This document shows, in pieces, positions 1 to 6,129 of a stretch of DNA of 7,126 nucleotides. How positions within the stretch are numbered: the stretch's first letter is position 1; the number at the start of each line of letters is the position of its first letter. A program made the translations under genes and the position numbers. Below the pieces are notes generated by a model. That model was not told the origin of the DNA. It did not search any database and worked only from the letters and a program-made list of their open reading frames with translations. This stretch comes from an uncultured bacterium (GTDB lineage: Bacteria; Planctomycetota; DG-23; SLPQ01): the NCBI GenBank assembly GCA_937863625.1, contig CALMGO010000211.1:1-7126 (forward strand), read 5' to 3'.

Positions 1-264
1 GTTCTGATGGATGTGCAGATGCCCGAAATGGACGGCTATGAGGCCACAAAACAAATCAGGGACATTTCCTCGCGCGTTCTCAACCACGATATCCACATAA
101 TCGCGATGACCGCGCACGCCATGAAAGGCGACCGCGACAAATGCATCGATGCCGGCATGAACGACTACGTCAGCAAGCCAATCAACGCGGCTGAGCTCCA
201 AGCCGCCATCAGAAGGAATACCGTCAGCGGTCAGGAAGACGCGGATCCTGCCGACATCGCATAG
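1..264 (+). CDS. Response regulator receiver (REC) domain, C-terminal fragment
   Basis: This is the end of a protein that begins before the window; the frame is open from base 1. It starts with VLMDVQMPEMDG, the strand and loop holding the phosphoacceptor aspartate (visible codon 4, bases 10-12). The other signature residues follow: the switch threonine in IIAMTAHAMKGD (codon 37) and the conserved lysine in YVSKPI (codon 59). The protein ends about 25 residues after that lysine with a polar tail and no DNA-binding or other output domain. The DVQMPEMDGYEAT and AMTAHAMKGDRDKC wording is typical of receiver domains at the C-terminus of hybrid histidine kinases, where the domain takes phosphate from the kinase core and passes it to an HPt protein. 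A single-domain response regulator is also possible, because the upstream part is not visible. The family call is secure; the parent architecture is inferred. Confidence 0.93.
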   Translation, partial: VLMDVQMPEMDGYEATKQIRDISSRVLNHDIHIIAMTAHAMKGDRDKCIDAGMNDYVSKPINAAELQAAIRRNTVSGQEDADPADIA

Positions 265-266
265 AA

Positions 267-290
267 GTCGGCGCCCCCTGCGCCCTTGAC
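267..290 (+). terminator. Possible weak hairpin after the receiver-domain gene
   Basis: Just after the TAG at 262-264, GGCGC (270-274) pairs with GCGCC (280-284) across a five-base loop. GTC (267-269) and GAC (288-290) could extend the stem across a CTT bulge. No T-tract follows, so it is at best a poor intrinsic terminator and may be chance in GC-rich sequence. Confidence 0.25.
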
Positions 291-359
291 TCACGCCCGC
301 TCCTTTGGACGATGATGGCTGTCCTCATTGGGGGACACATCCGTCACAGGCCCTTTTCC

Positions 360-374
360 GGAGCGCTCACAGTG
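360..374 (+). promoter_or_regulatory. Ribosome binding site favouring the GTG start at 372
   Basis: GGAG at 360-363 lies eight bases before GTG 372-374. The longer reading from ATG 312 has only a weak GGA upstream. Its extra 20 residues precede the first beta strand of the nucleotide-binding fold and do not look like part of it. Confidence 0.6.
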
Positions 375-1649
375 TCCGTATCAAAGTACGCGCAAGTCGG
401 CCTCGGCTCGCGAGGCGAGATGTACTGGCAGGCCCTCACGCGCGACTATCGCCGCACGAGCCGCCTCGTGGCGGTATCTGACAGCAACCCCGGCCGCCTT
501 GAACTTGTGCGCTCGACGCTCGAAGCCGAGGGCATCATCATTCCCGGATATGACGCGGCCGACTTTGACAGGATGCTGTCCGAGACAAAGCCCGATACCG
601 TCATCGTAACCTCCAAGGACTCCACACACGATATATACATCACAAAGGCCCTGTACGCAGGCTGTGACGTCATCACCGAAAAGCCGCTTACCATCGACGA
701 AGTGCGCCTCAAGAGGATTCTCGACGCTGTGAAGTCCACCGGCAAAAGCGTCCGCGTCACATTCAACTACCGTTACTCCCCCGTGCGCATGAGGATAAAG
801 GAACTCCTCACCTCCGGCATTGTCGGGGACGTGCTCTCGGTCGATTTCAACTGGATGCTTAACACCGATCACGGCGCCGATTACTATCGCCGCTGGCACC
901 GCAATAAGGAAAATTCCGGCGGGCTCATGGTCCACAAGGCCACGCACCATTTCGACCTCGTCAACTGGTGGCTGGGCACCTCTCCCGAAGAGGTATTCGC
1001 GCGCGGCAAACGGGAGTTTTACACTGAGCGCCAGGCCGCGCTCTACGGACTTGAGTCTCACAGCGAACGCTGCCACACCTGCCCCGTCTCGTCGCGCTGC
1101 AATTTTTACCTTGATATCGCCGCCAACGAAAACCTGAAATCGCTCTATCTCGACAACGAATCTCACGACGGGTACTACCGTGACCGCTGCGTCTTTTCGC
1201 CGCAAATCGACATCGAGGACACGATGTGCCTCGTCGTAAGGTACGCAACCGGCGCGCTCATGTCGTATTCGCTCAATTCATTTGTGCCGTGGGAGGGGTA
1301 CCGGGTGTGCTTCAACGGCACCAAGGGGCGGCTTGAGCATGTCGCGCAGGAGACGGTTTATGTTTCGGGTGACGGAACGACGCCGGGAGAGTTGAAGAAA
1401 GGCGATACGACGATTACCGTCTTTCCGCATTTCCAGAAGTCCTATTCCGTGCCGCTGCCTGAGGCAAAAGGCGGTCACGGCGGAGGGGACGAACTTCTGC
1501 TGGATGACCTCTTCGGCGACACCGAGCGGGATGACCCTCTTGGCTCGCGCGCTGATTATCGCGCAGGCGCGTGGTCGGTCCTCATGGGCATCGCCGCCAA
1601 CAAATCCATCGCCACGGGCCAGCCCATCACCATCTCAGACCTCCTGTAG
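372..1649 (+). CDS. Gfo/Idh/MocA family NAD(P)-dependent oxidoreductase with a cysteine cluster
   Basis: Predicted cytoplasmic oxidoreductase of 425 residues from the GTG start (445 if ATG 312 is used). The N-terminal Rossmann fold shows the dinucleotide-binding GLGSRG at residues 10-15, an acidic residue after strand two in VAVSDSN, and the family hallmark EKP at 103-105. The C-terminal alpha/beta domain has HKATHHFDLVNWW from residue 188; H192 or H193 with D195 sits where the family carries its catalytic histidine. Family members oxidise or reduce sugar, inositol or sugar-acid hydroxyls with NAD(P); this substrate cannot be read from sequence. A CX2CX5C group (C234, C237, C243) plus C273 forms an inserted loop, probably a structural metal site as seen in a subset of the family. 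Hydroxylated-substrate use fits the nearby glycosidase-like gene, but that gene is on the other strand. No signal peptide is visible. Family assignment is strong; substrate and cofactor preference are unknown. Confidence 0.93.
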   Translation: MSVSKYAQVGLGSRGEMYWQALTRDYRRTSRLVAVSDSNPGRLELVRSTLEAEGIIIPGYDAADFDRMLSETKPDTVIVTSKDSTHDIYITKALYAGCDVITEKPLTIDEVRLKRILDAVKSTGKSVRVTFNYRYSPVRMRIKELLTSGIVGDVLSVDFNWMLNTDHGADYYRRWHRNKENSGGLMVHKATHHFDLVNWWLGTSPEEVFARGKREFYTERQAALYGLESHSERCHTCPVSSRCNFYLDIAANENLKSLYLDNESHDGYYRDRCVFSPQIDIEDTMCLVVRYATGALMSYSLNSFVPWEGYRVCFNGTKGRLEHVAQETVYVSGDGTTPGELKKGDTTITVFPHFQKSYSVPLPEAKGGHGGGDELLLDDLFGDTERDDPLGSRADYRAGAWSVLMGIAANKSIATGQPITISDLL

Positions 1650-1691
1650 TTGCGCTGTCTCTGGATTCGCCCACTCCGGCATGAATTGTGC

Positions 1692-1720
1692 TTGTGCTGC
1701 AAACAACCACGTGCTAGAGT
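1692..1720 (+). promoter_or_regulatory. Possible sigma70-type promoter upstream of the 179-residue gene
   Basis: TTGTGC (1692-1697) and TAGAGT (1715-1720) are separated by 17 bases, and TGC directly before TAGAGT gives an extended -10. The -35 matches consensus at only three positions and the -10 at four. It sits in the 124-base gap between the oxidoreductase and the next gene, about 50 bases before the start codon, which is a sensible place. It is a weak call by eye. Confidence 0.35.
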
Positions 1721-1761
1721 GTGCTATGCATCAGTAGCGCCTTACCCGAGAGTGCAGCCTC

Positions 1762-1776
1762 AGGAGGTGGCATATG
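1762..1776 (+). promoter_or_regulatory. Strong Shine-Dalgarno for the 179-residue gene
   Basis: AGGAGGT at 1762-1768 is a near-perfect anti-16S match, five bases before ATG 1774. It fixes the start of the downstream gene and is the main reason to believe that gene is translated. Confidence 0.85.
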
Positions 1777-2313
1777 GCGGACCTCAAACCGTTATCGAAG
1801 CAAGAACAGAATATGGTTCGAAGAGGCAATCTACCGTGGTCGCTGGAAGGTTTGACGGAGGTCATGGACTTCATTGGTCGACTCAAAGGGACTCCGCTGG
1901 ATGATTGGGACCTGGGCTACCGAGGCATAAAGCTAGTAGGTGGCGGTGATCGGACAGAGGAGATACGACTCAACATGACGAATATAGAAGTGCAGTTCTC
2001 AGTCTTTATAACTGAGCGGTATATGCCGGACCAAGTGGCCACGCACGCTAACCTCTGGCGGTTCATTGAGATTCTAGCGTTCCTCCATGACCATCGAAGG
2101 GTTCTTCTCGCGCGCGGGCTGGCCAAGGCAGACAATGGGAAAGACGTTCAGGTGTTCGCACTGCCACTCCTGAAGGCCCTTGCAGTGCTGCCGTTCAACG
2201 GAACCCGCAAAACAGGCCCGGAGGTATGTCCTACGTTTGACTGTGACGAGGTTGTGATCTGCGCCGAACAGATAGCGCACAACGAGTATGGCGTTGCCGA
2301 CGACGATGAATAG
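1774..2313 (+). CDS. Unrecognised 179-residue cytoplasmic protein
   Basis: I do not recognise a family. The start is set by a perfect AGGAGGT. There is no signal peptide or convincing membrane segment. The N-terminal 30 residues are charged and followed by EGLTEVMDFIGRLKG, probably a helix. The middle (about 45-80) alternates hydrophobic and polar residues as in beta strands (IRLNMTNIEVQFSVFITER). Residues about 85-115 form an amphipathic helix (LWRFIEILAFLHDHRRVLL), and the tail is acidic (ADDDE). Cysteines are few and show no metal pattern. It looks like a small globular alpha/beta protein. GC in sampled lines is lower than in the flanking genes (about 45-53%). It converges on the HEPN-type gene, so the two are not an operon. 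After its TAG the same frame remains open for 123 more codons, raising the possibility that this is the front part of a longer broken gene. Confidence 0.75.
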   Translation: MADLKPLSKQEQNMVRRGNLPWSLEGLTEVMDFIGRLKGTPLDDWDLGYRGIKLVGGGDRTEEIRLNMTNIEVQFSVFITERYMPDQVATHANLWRFIEILAFLHDHRRVLLARGLAKADNGKDVQVFALPLLKALAVLPFNGTRKTGPEVCPTFDCDEVVICAEQIAHNEYGVADDDE

Positions 2314-2515
2314 CGCGACGCGGCATGCTGCCACAAATCCGTTGAAGCACCTCCACACCCGACAAGCGATGAGTGGTATAGGCTCGCGTCAGCGGCGAAT
2401 GTCGAATTCCCAGGGACCCGACCCCTCAATGAACTCCATCAATTACATGTGGCTTGGTATCGCCAGGCCTTGTTTCCCATGATCTGCTCGCAGTGTACAG
2501 CCCCCCGCCAGTTGA
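2314..2515 (+). other. Gap between convergent genes, with an open frame continuing from the upstream gene
   Basis: No independent gene start with a ribosome binding site is visible here, and there is no strong terminator hairpin. The frame of the 179-residue gene continues past its TAG without a stop to the TGA at 2683-2685. The translation in the noncoding part looks protein-like, for example SDEWYRLASAANVEFPGTRP and ELHQLHVAWYRQALF. Beyond 2516 this frame lies antisense to the HEPN-type gene. It could be a remnant of a longer gene or a chance opening. Confidence 0.3.
2404..2425. repeat. Possible REP-like fragment (GAATTCC then CAGGGACCCGACCCC)
   Basis: GAATTCC followed at once by CAGGGACCCGACCCC resembles, by memory of wording only, the short GC-rich motifs scattered between genes in many environmental bacterial genomes, often near REP-associated Y1 transposases. 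Only one copy is seen, and it also lies in the open frame described for this gap, so the two explanations compete. Confidence 0.2.
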
Positions 2516-3748
2516 TCACTTACCGCCGTGTAGCTTCAATGCCTTTTGGTACAATTCAATTCTTTGTGTCAGAGTCTCGGCATCGTGAGGGACATCAAGG
2601 AAAAGTGCGATTTCCTCCAGCGATTTCCTTCGGTTGTCTGGGTTTAACAGCAGGAACGCAAGTAATTCGTCCACGTGAGCCTTGAGTGCGTTGACATGGC
2701 TCTGTCTATCTTCACTGGACTTCCCGAGATGCACCGTCTTGTTTCGCCATATGCGCAGATGGTTCAATTCCTGCATGGCGAAGGCCCTGTCTCTCCCGAT
2801 AAACGCTGCGCGTCGAATGGTCTTGTCATACGAGAGCTTCAGAGTATCTGTCAATGTCTCGAGAAGAGACCACAAGCTCAGGAACATATTGTTGAGGTCC
2901 CACTCATCCTGTGCCCTCACATAGCGAATTAGAGCGTGAATCAGGAGACACTTCTCCTTCGCGCTTCTGAGTTGCTGTCGCACGCGTTTCTCGAACCCTC
3001 GCAGTCTGTCGAATTTCGCAGACACGTCGTATGGTATGGTGGGTTTGCGGTATGAGGGCTCGTACCAGTACAGCTTCGTTGCCAGCGTGCCATCCGGAGA
3101 GTGAAGCGTGTGAATAGGCCCTGGGAGGATCTTATTTGCCGGGCCACATGCGGGAAAAGACATGCGAAAGGTCTGGAAAGTCAGGCCGAAGTTCCAGATT
3201 CCACGAAGGAGATCCAGCGCTTCCAAGCCGCATTCCGCCGCTTCTTTAGGCCGCCTACCTGAAATGCTCACTCTGACCCAGCAGTAATCCTTGGGAAGCT
3301 CCGCGGCCACTGCAGAGGAAAACTGGTGAGCCACGGGCTTTCTGTCGAATCTTTTAGGGTATCGCTGTGTAAATACGAGCGTTGTCCCGCCGATCCTAAT
3401 GCGAAGAGGGTACTTCGGTAGCTTCAGTCCGATTGCGGTCAGCAGAATGTAGTGGCGCACCGGCTCCTTCAGGTAGGCGCGCTCGTTGGCACATACTAGA
3501 CGCTTCAGATTGTTCGCGTCAAGTTTTCCCGCCTTGACTGCATCACAGACGGCAGACCAGACAAAGTCGTGATGGAGCGAAGGAGGGATGCCGCGGTCAA
3601 ACTCCACGGCGCTGATGAGCATCGGGATATACCGCTGGATCGCGATGCCAGTGAAAGAGGCGCCTCCGTGCTCGTTGACAAAGGCGATACGTGAAATTGC
3701 GTCAATCACGAGACCTCTGTCAATATCACTATTCCATTGTGCACACAT
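2516..3748 (-). CDS. Putative HEPN-domain ribonuclease (ApeA-like C-terminus)
   Basis: A 410-residue soluble protein starting at ATG 3746-3748. The C-terminal third looks like a HEPN four-helix bundle. A helix containing NNMFLSLWSLLETLTD (about 286-301) matches the LW-x-LE wording of Apea-type HEPN proteins. After a loop comes LRIWRNKTVHLGK, with R335-N336 and H340 forming the RX4H motif, including the usual polar residue after Arg. In HEPN proteins this motif is the catalytic centre of metal-independent RNA cleavage in the dimer; members include RNase toxins and abortive-infection effectors. The remainder (about 1-260) is an unassigned alpha/beta region that may sense the trigger. Sampled lines run 48-58% GC, below the flanking secreted gene. 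It is monocistronic by layout, with a hairpin terminator of the upstream minus-strand gene behind it. No antitoxin partner is evident. The HEPN call rests on motif and helix context, and defence is inference. Confidence 0.72.
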   Translation of the reverse strand: MCAQWNSDIDRGLVIDAISRIAFVNEHGGASFTGIAIQRYIPMLISAVEFDRGIPPSLHHDFVWSAVCDAVKAGKLDANNLKRLVCANERAYLKEPVRHYILLTAIGLKLPKYPLRIRIGGTTLVFTQRYPKRFDRKPVAHQFSSAVAAELPKDYCWVRVSISGRRPKEAAECGLEALDLLRGIWNFGLTFQTFRMSFPACGPANKILPGPIHTLHSPDGTLATKLYWYEPSYRKPTIPYDVSAKFDRLRGFEKRVRQQLRSAKEKCLLIHALIRYVRAQDEWDLNNMFLSLWSLLETLTDTLKLSYDKTIRRAAFIGRDRAFAMQELNHLRIWRNKTVHLGKSSEDRQSHVNALKAHVDELLAFLLLNPDNRRKSLEEIALFLDVPHDAETLTQRIELYQKALKLHGGK

Positions 3749-3760
3749 GCATCATCCTCC
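3746..3760 (-). promoter_or_regulatory. Ribosome binding site of the HEPN-type gene
   Basis: Read on the minus strand, GGAGG (3756-3760) is followed by seven bases and ATG 3746-3748. Two further ATGs lie between them (3753-3755 and 3750-3752) but are too close to the GGAGG to be used efficiently. Confidence 0.75.
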
Positions 3761-3824
3761 GGCCAATATCACCAATAACCTTACAGGATATCCTTCTGCT
3801 CTTCCAAGAAATTCGCAATATCTA

Positions 3825-3833
3825 TGATACAAT
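3825..3833 (+). promoter_or_regulatory. Possible extended -10 promoter firing towards 4000
   Basis: TGATACAAT is a good extended -10 (TGn plus TACAAT, five of six). No -35 is visible at 16-18 bases upstream. No convincing plus-strand gene follows; a transcript from about 3840 would run into the hairpin at 3976-4012, giving a short RNA of roughly 180 bases. Without expression data it may be chance in a locally AT-rich patch. Confidence 0.25.
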
Positions 3834-3970
3834 GCCGGTTCCCCTACGGCTTGTGCGACGGTTCTGTAAGGGACTGCGGCGCGGGCGGTTCTGGTTTGGG
3901 TGTGCTGGCTGTGCCCGGCCATCAAGAATCGGCATTAATGTCCCGGGTTTTGTGTCCCGCGTGGCCAAAT

Positions 3971-4012
3971 GAAGAAAGCCCGCCGACCGGTGGTGTCCGG
4001 TGCGGCGGGCTT
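3971..4012 (-). terminator. Strong intrinsic terminator of the GH20-like gene
   Basis: AAGCCCGCCG (3976-3985) pairs fully with CGGCGGGCTT (4003-4012). Inside it ACCGG (3986-3990) pairs with CCGGT (3997-4001), leaving a six-base loop and one bulged base at 4002. On the minus strand the stem is followed by TTTCTTC. It begins about 25 bases after the stop of the upstream minus-strand gene, so it should isolate that gene from the HEPN-type gene. On the plus strand TTATCTCTTT follows, so weak two-way function is possible. Confidence 0.85.
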
Positions 4013-4037
4013 ATCTCTTTCAGACTTTGCCGGCGCT

Positions 4038-5846
4038 TTATGGCCGGTCTGCGGCTTGCTCCTCTACGGCGGGCTTGCCTTCAATAGCCGCCATGAAATC
4101 AGGCAGGCCGCCGAAGTCGCTTTGCCAATTGGTATACATGAACCCCAGCACCTGCGGGACGTCCTTGGCGTTTTCCTTCCAGCTCTCAACCGCTCGGCGG
4201 TTGCCGCTGGATATGACTATTTCGTGGCCGCGGTCTGCGAAAAACTTCAGACAATCCGCCCCGCCGCCGCCCCATTTGATGATGCGCACTTCGGAGGGCA
4301 GCCCTTCCCACGAGCCTTCAAAATCCCCGTTGCAGAGATAGTATCCGTGCCCATCGATCTTGCGCGCGTTGTGGAAGGGGTCGAACATGTCAGACCATAT
4401 ATAGAGCTTCGCGTCCGGGGCGTATTTCTTGGCGATTTGTACCGCGCGCGTGGCGTGGTCTGCGAGAAGTTTTGCGACCTTGTAGTCCGTGCCGCCCGGC
4501 TGTTTTTCCCATCCGCCGCATCGTATCTCATCGTAACCCATGAAATACGCCGACGCTCCCCACGCGTCAACCACCGTCCGCATCTGCTGGTCAAATACAC
4601 CAAAGACCTGCGGGTCGGTGAGTGAGCCGACTACCTGGTGGCCGTAAACAATGTGCGGATGGTAGTACGAGACAAGCAGTTTCTCGCCGTCCTGTATCCG
4701 CGAATCAGGCGTAAGGCGGATGGCAGGCCCTTCGTGCCATATATCAAAGCTCCCCCCCGGCGGCACATACGACAGCCAGGCAGGCATGGGCGCCATGCCC
4801 ATGAGTACGTCTTTGACGTATATGAAATCGCGACCCTCTTCGTAGGTCACCGCGCCGTCGGCGCTTTTTACGACAAAGGGCTTCGTATCGCCGCGAAGAA
4901 GATTGGCCAGTCCTGCAGGCACGATCTTCAAATCATCCCACCACACGGCGCCGGCGCGCGCGCCGTCGATGCCCACTGTGATATCAATCGACGTGGCCTC
5001 GAGCGTATTGAATGTAAGTTGAAATTCCTTCCAGTCGCTGTCACGCGTTACAAAATCCTCCCAGTCGTTGACGGGGTCAATCTCGAAGTTGGTGTACGAA
5101 AGTTGGTTGCGACTGTGATCTGTGGGGACGATGCCGATGCTGGAACCGCTCGCCTCGAGGCCGGACGTCTTTCGCCAGATGGTGAGGCGGTAGTACTTGA
5201 ACGGCTCCACGGCGATAGTCTGCGTGACCTGGCAGGGGCTCGTGCGACGGCGCCTGCCCTCCCCGGACATCGGCAGTTTGTCGAAGTCCGTCATTTTGAG
5301 CGACGACGCCCCCGAGTGAAACTCCGTAGTGTCGGCGCTGACGCAGACCTGGGCGCCTTCCGCGGGCGTCCATGCGGGTATCATCCCGTCGACCATCTCA
5401 AATCCGGCGTTCTCGATGACCGGCGCTGCGGAGGGGTCTGCAAGTGCGACGTGGTCCTTGACGACAAAGGGCACATCGCGCGCGGGGATGCCTGCGGCGA
5501 GGTTGTTGTCATACCATATTACACGCCACGAGTAGCCTACGCTGAAGATGCCCGGCACGATTTTTACGCCCGCCTTGTCGGCTGCGGCGCGCACTTGTTT
5601 GATGTGTTCGAAGTAAGACGGCGGCATGGCGCAGAGCATCTGGCCGTATACTTCGTCGAAGAAGATGTGCGTGTAGCCGAGTTTAGCCGCGTCGTTGATA
5701 AGATTGATGAAATCCTGCGTCTTCTCCTCGGTAGTGATGCTCTTGCCGTAAGCCATCACCCATTTTTCCGGGTACTCCTGCGCCCGGACGACGCCGGCCG
5801 TGACAAGAACCGCCAGTACCGCTGCAAGCAATACGAGTCTTCGCAT
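4038..5846 (-). CDS. Secreted GH20-like glycosidase-type protein with inserted carbohydrate-binding domain
   Basis: 602 residues from ATG 5844-5846, chosen for its AGGAGG and because a signal peptide starts there: MRR, a Leu/Ala/Val-rich core, then VRA-Q near residue 22. The frame is open upstream to 6095, but that part lacks coding character. Residues about 24-137 look like the first strands and helices of a TIM barrel (HIFFDE, VKIVPGIFSVGY). About 143-312 is a jelly-roll segment with CBM4/9-like wording: GFEMVDG, the SGASSLKM strand and WWDDLKIV at its end. The barrel resumes after about 390 with YFMGYDEIRCGGW; D439-E440 recalls the catalytic Asp-Glu of GH20 (HxGGDE). IWSDMF (from about 483) and MYTNW (about 570) resemble later GH20 barrel strands. 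A role in breaking down polysaccharides outside the cytoplasm is inferred; the substrate is unknown. Catalysis is unproven because the motif lacks the usual His-Gly-Gly. Confidence 0.82.
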   Translation of the reverse strand: MRRLVLLAAVLAVLVTAGVVRAQEYPEKWVMAYGKSITTEEKTQDFINLINDAAKLGYTHIFFDEVYGQMLCAMPPSYFEHIKQVRAAADKAGVKIVPGIFSVGYSWRVIWYDNNLAAGIPARDVPFVVKDHVALADPSAAPVIENAGFEMVDGMIPAWTPAEGAQVCVSADTTEFHSGASSLKMTDFDKLPMSGEGRRRRTSPCQVTQTIAVEPFKYYRLTIWRKTSGLEASGSSIGIVPTDHSRNQLSYTNFEIDPVNDWEDFVTRDSDWKEFQLTFNTLEATSIDITVGIDGARAGAVWWDDLKIVPAGLANLLRGDTKPFVVKSADGAVTYEEGRDFIYVKDVLMGMAPMPAWLSYVPPGGSFDIWHEGPAIRLTPDSRIQDGEKLLVSYYHPHIVYGHQVVGSLTDPQVFGVFDQQMRTVVDAWGASAYFMGYDEIRCGGWEKQPGGTDYKVAKLLADHATRAVQIAKKYAPDAKLYIWSDMFDPFHNARKIDGHGYYLCNGDFEGSWEGLPSEVRIIKWGGGGADCLKFFADRGHEIVISSGNRRAVESWKENAKDVPQVLGFMYTNWQSDFGGLPDFMAAIEGKPAVEEQAADRP

Positions 5847-5858
5847 CCTGAACCTCCT
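5844..5858 (-). promoter_or_regulatory. Ribosome binding site of the secreted GH20-like gene
   Basis: On the minus strand AGGAGG (5853-5858) lies six bases before ATG 5844-5846. It decides the start, removing 83 residues from the longest open frame. Confidence 0.85.
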
Positions 5859-6018
5859 GTTGTCTATAGGGGCTTCGTTGTCCGACAGTCGCGTGAAGAG
5901 ACGCTTCGGTTTCCTTGCGCCGGAGCCCACATCGGCAGCGAACTCATGGTAAACTTCGCGCCCCGCCTGTCCACGACAATCGCCGCCGGTGCCGCCTTTA
6001 CTCGCGCCCTTAACTGGA

Positions 6019-6030
6019 GTGACAGACACC
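6019..6030. repeat. GTGACAGACACC motif, possible REP-element remnant
   Basis: GTGACAGACACC with the surrounding ACTGGA and TTTTCGCG resembles the GGGACAGACACC motifs found in many genomes beside REP-associated Y1 transposases. Only a single degenerate copy is seen and no transposase gene is in the window, so this is recognition by wording only. Confidence 0.3.
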
Positions 6031-6042
6031 GTGATTCTTTTC

Positions 6043-6071
6043 GCGCTTACGACGCGTAGACTCGTAAGTGC
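6043..6071 (+). repeat. Perfect 7-base inverted repeat CTTACGA / TCGTAAG
   Basis: CTTACGA (6046-6052) and TCGTAAG (6062-6068) flank a nine-base spacer. In plus-strand RNA the stem can extend by a G-U and two further pairs to 6043/6071. No T-tract follows on either side, so it does not read as a terminator; an operator or REP-type hairpin is more likely. Confidence 0.45.
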
Positions 6072-6121
6072 CTGGCAGGGAGGTAGATAGTGCATGGGGA
6101 ATGTTTAGATGATTCAGGCAC
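6068..6121. repeat. GTGCCTG / CAGGCAC inverted repeat downstream of the DUF2330-like gene
   Basis: GTGCCTG (6068-6074) is matched by CAGGCAC (6115-6121) across 40 bases; the left arm also overlaps a tight CCTG-G-CAGG dyad (6071-6079). It begins at the last base of the neighbouring CTTACGA hairpin and lies just after the stop of the DUF2330-like gene. It could stabilise that gene's 3' end or bind a protein. Confidence 0.35.
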
Positions 6122-6129
6122 CGGATCGT

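Noticed and set aside
312..371. Upstream ATG start of the oxidoreductase
   Set aside because: Weaker ribosome binding site than the GTG at 372, and 20 extra residues that do not belong to the Rossmann fold; kept only as an alternative.
381..1205. Minus-strand open frame of 274 codons opposite the oxidoreductase
   Set aside because: Antisense to the Rossmann and catalytic regions of a clear family member; low-complexity Val/Ala/Gly/Asp composition.
2322..2332. GGCA-TGC-TGCC hairpin as terminator of the 179-residue gene
   Set aside because: Only four base pairs with a three-base loop and no T-tract.
1774..3748. Toxin-antitoxin pair made of the 179-residue protein and the HEPN-type protein
   Set aside because: The genes converge with a 202-base gap and have no shared transcript. 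The 179-residue protein does not resemble a MNT-type or other HEPN partner.
3832..3972. 46-residue basic plus-strand small protein with CAGC, ending just before the hairpin
   Set aside because: No ribosome binding site, and its ATG overlaps the candidate -10 so the transcript would begin downstream of it.
3969..4625. Plus-strand open frame of 218 codons opposite the 3' part of the GH20-like gene
   Set aside because: It starts inside the terminator hairpin and runs antisense to conserved barrel sequence; no ribosome binding site.
4638..6059. Long plus-strand open frame (473 codons) opposite the GH20-like gene
   Set aside because: It lies antisense to a gene with a signal peptide, ribosome binding site and family motifs. 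Its Arg/His/Val-rich translation is typical of a shadow frame in GC-rich DNA.
5847..6095. 83-residue N-terminal extension of the GH20-like protein
   Set aside because: The AGGAGG and signal peptide both place the start at 5846; the extension has no coding character and overlaps the dyad-rich spacer.
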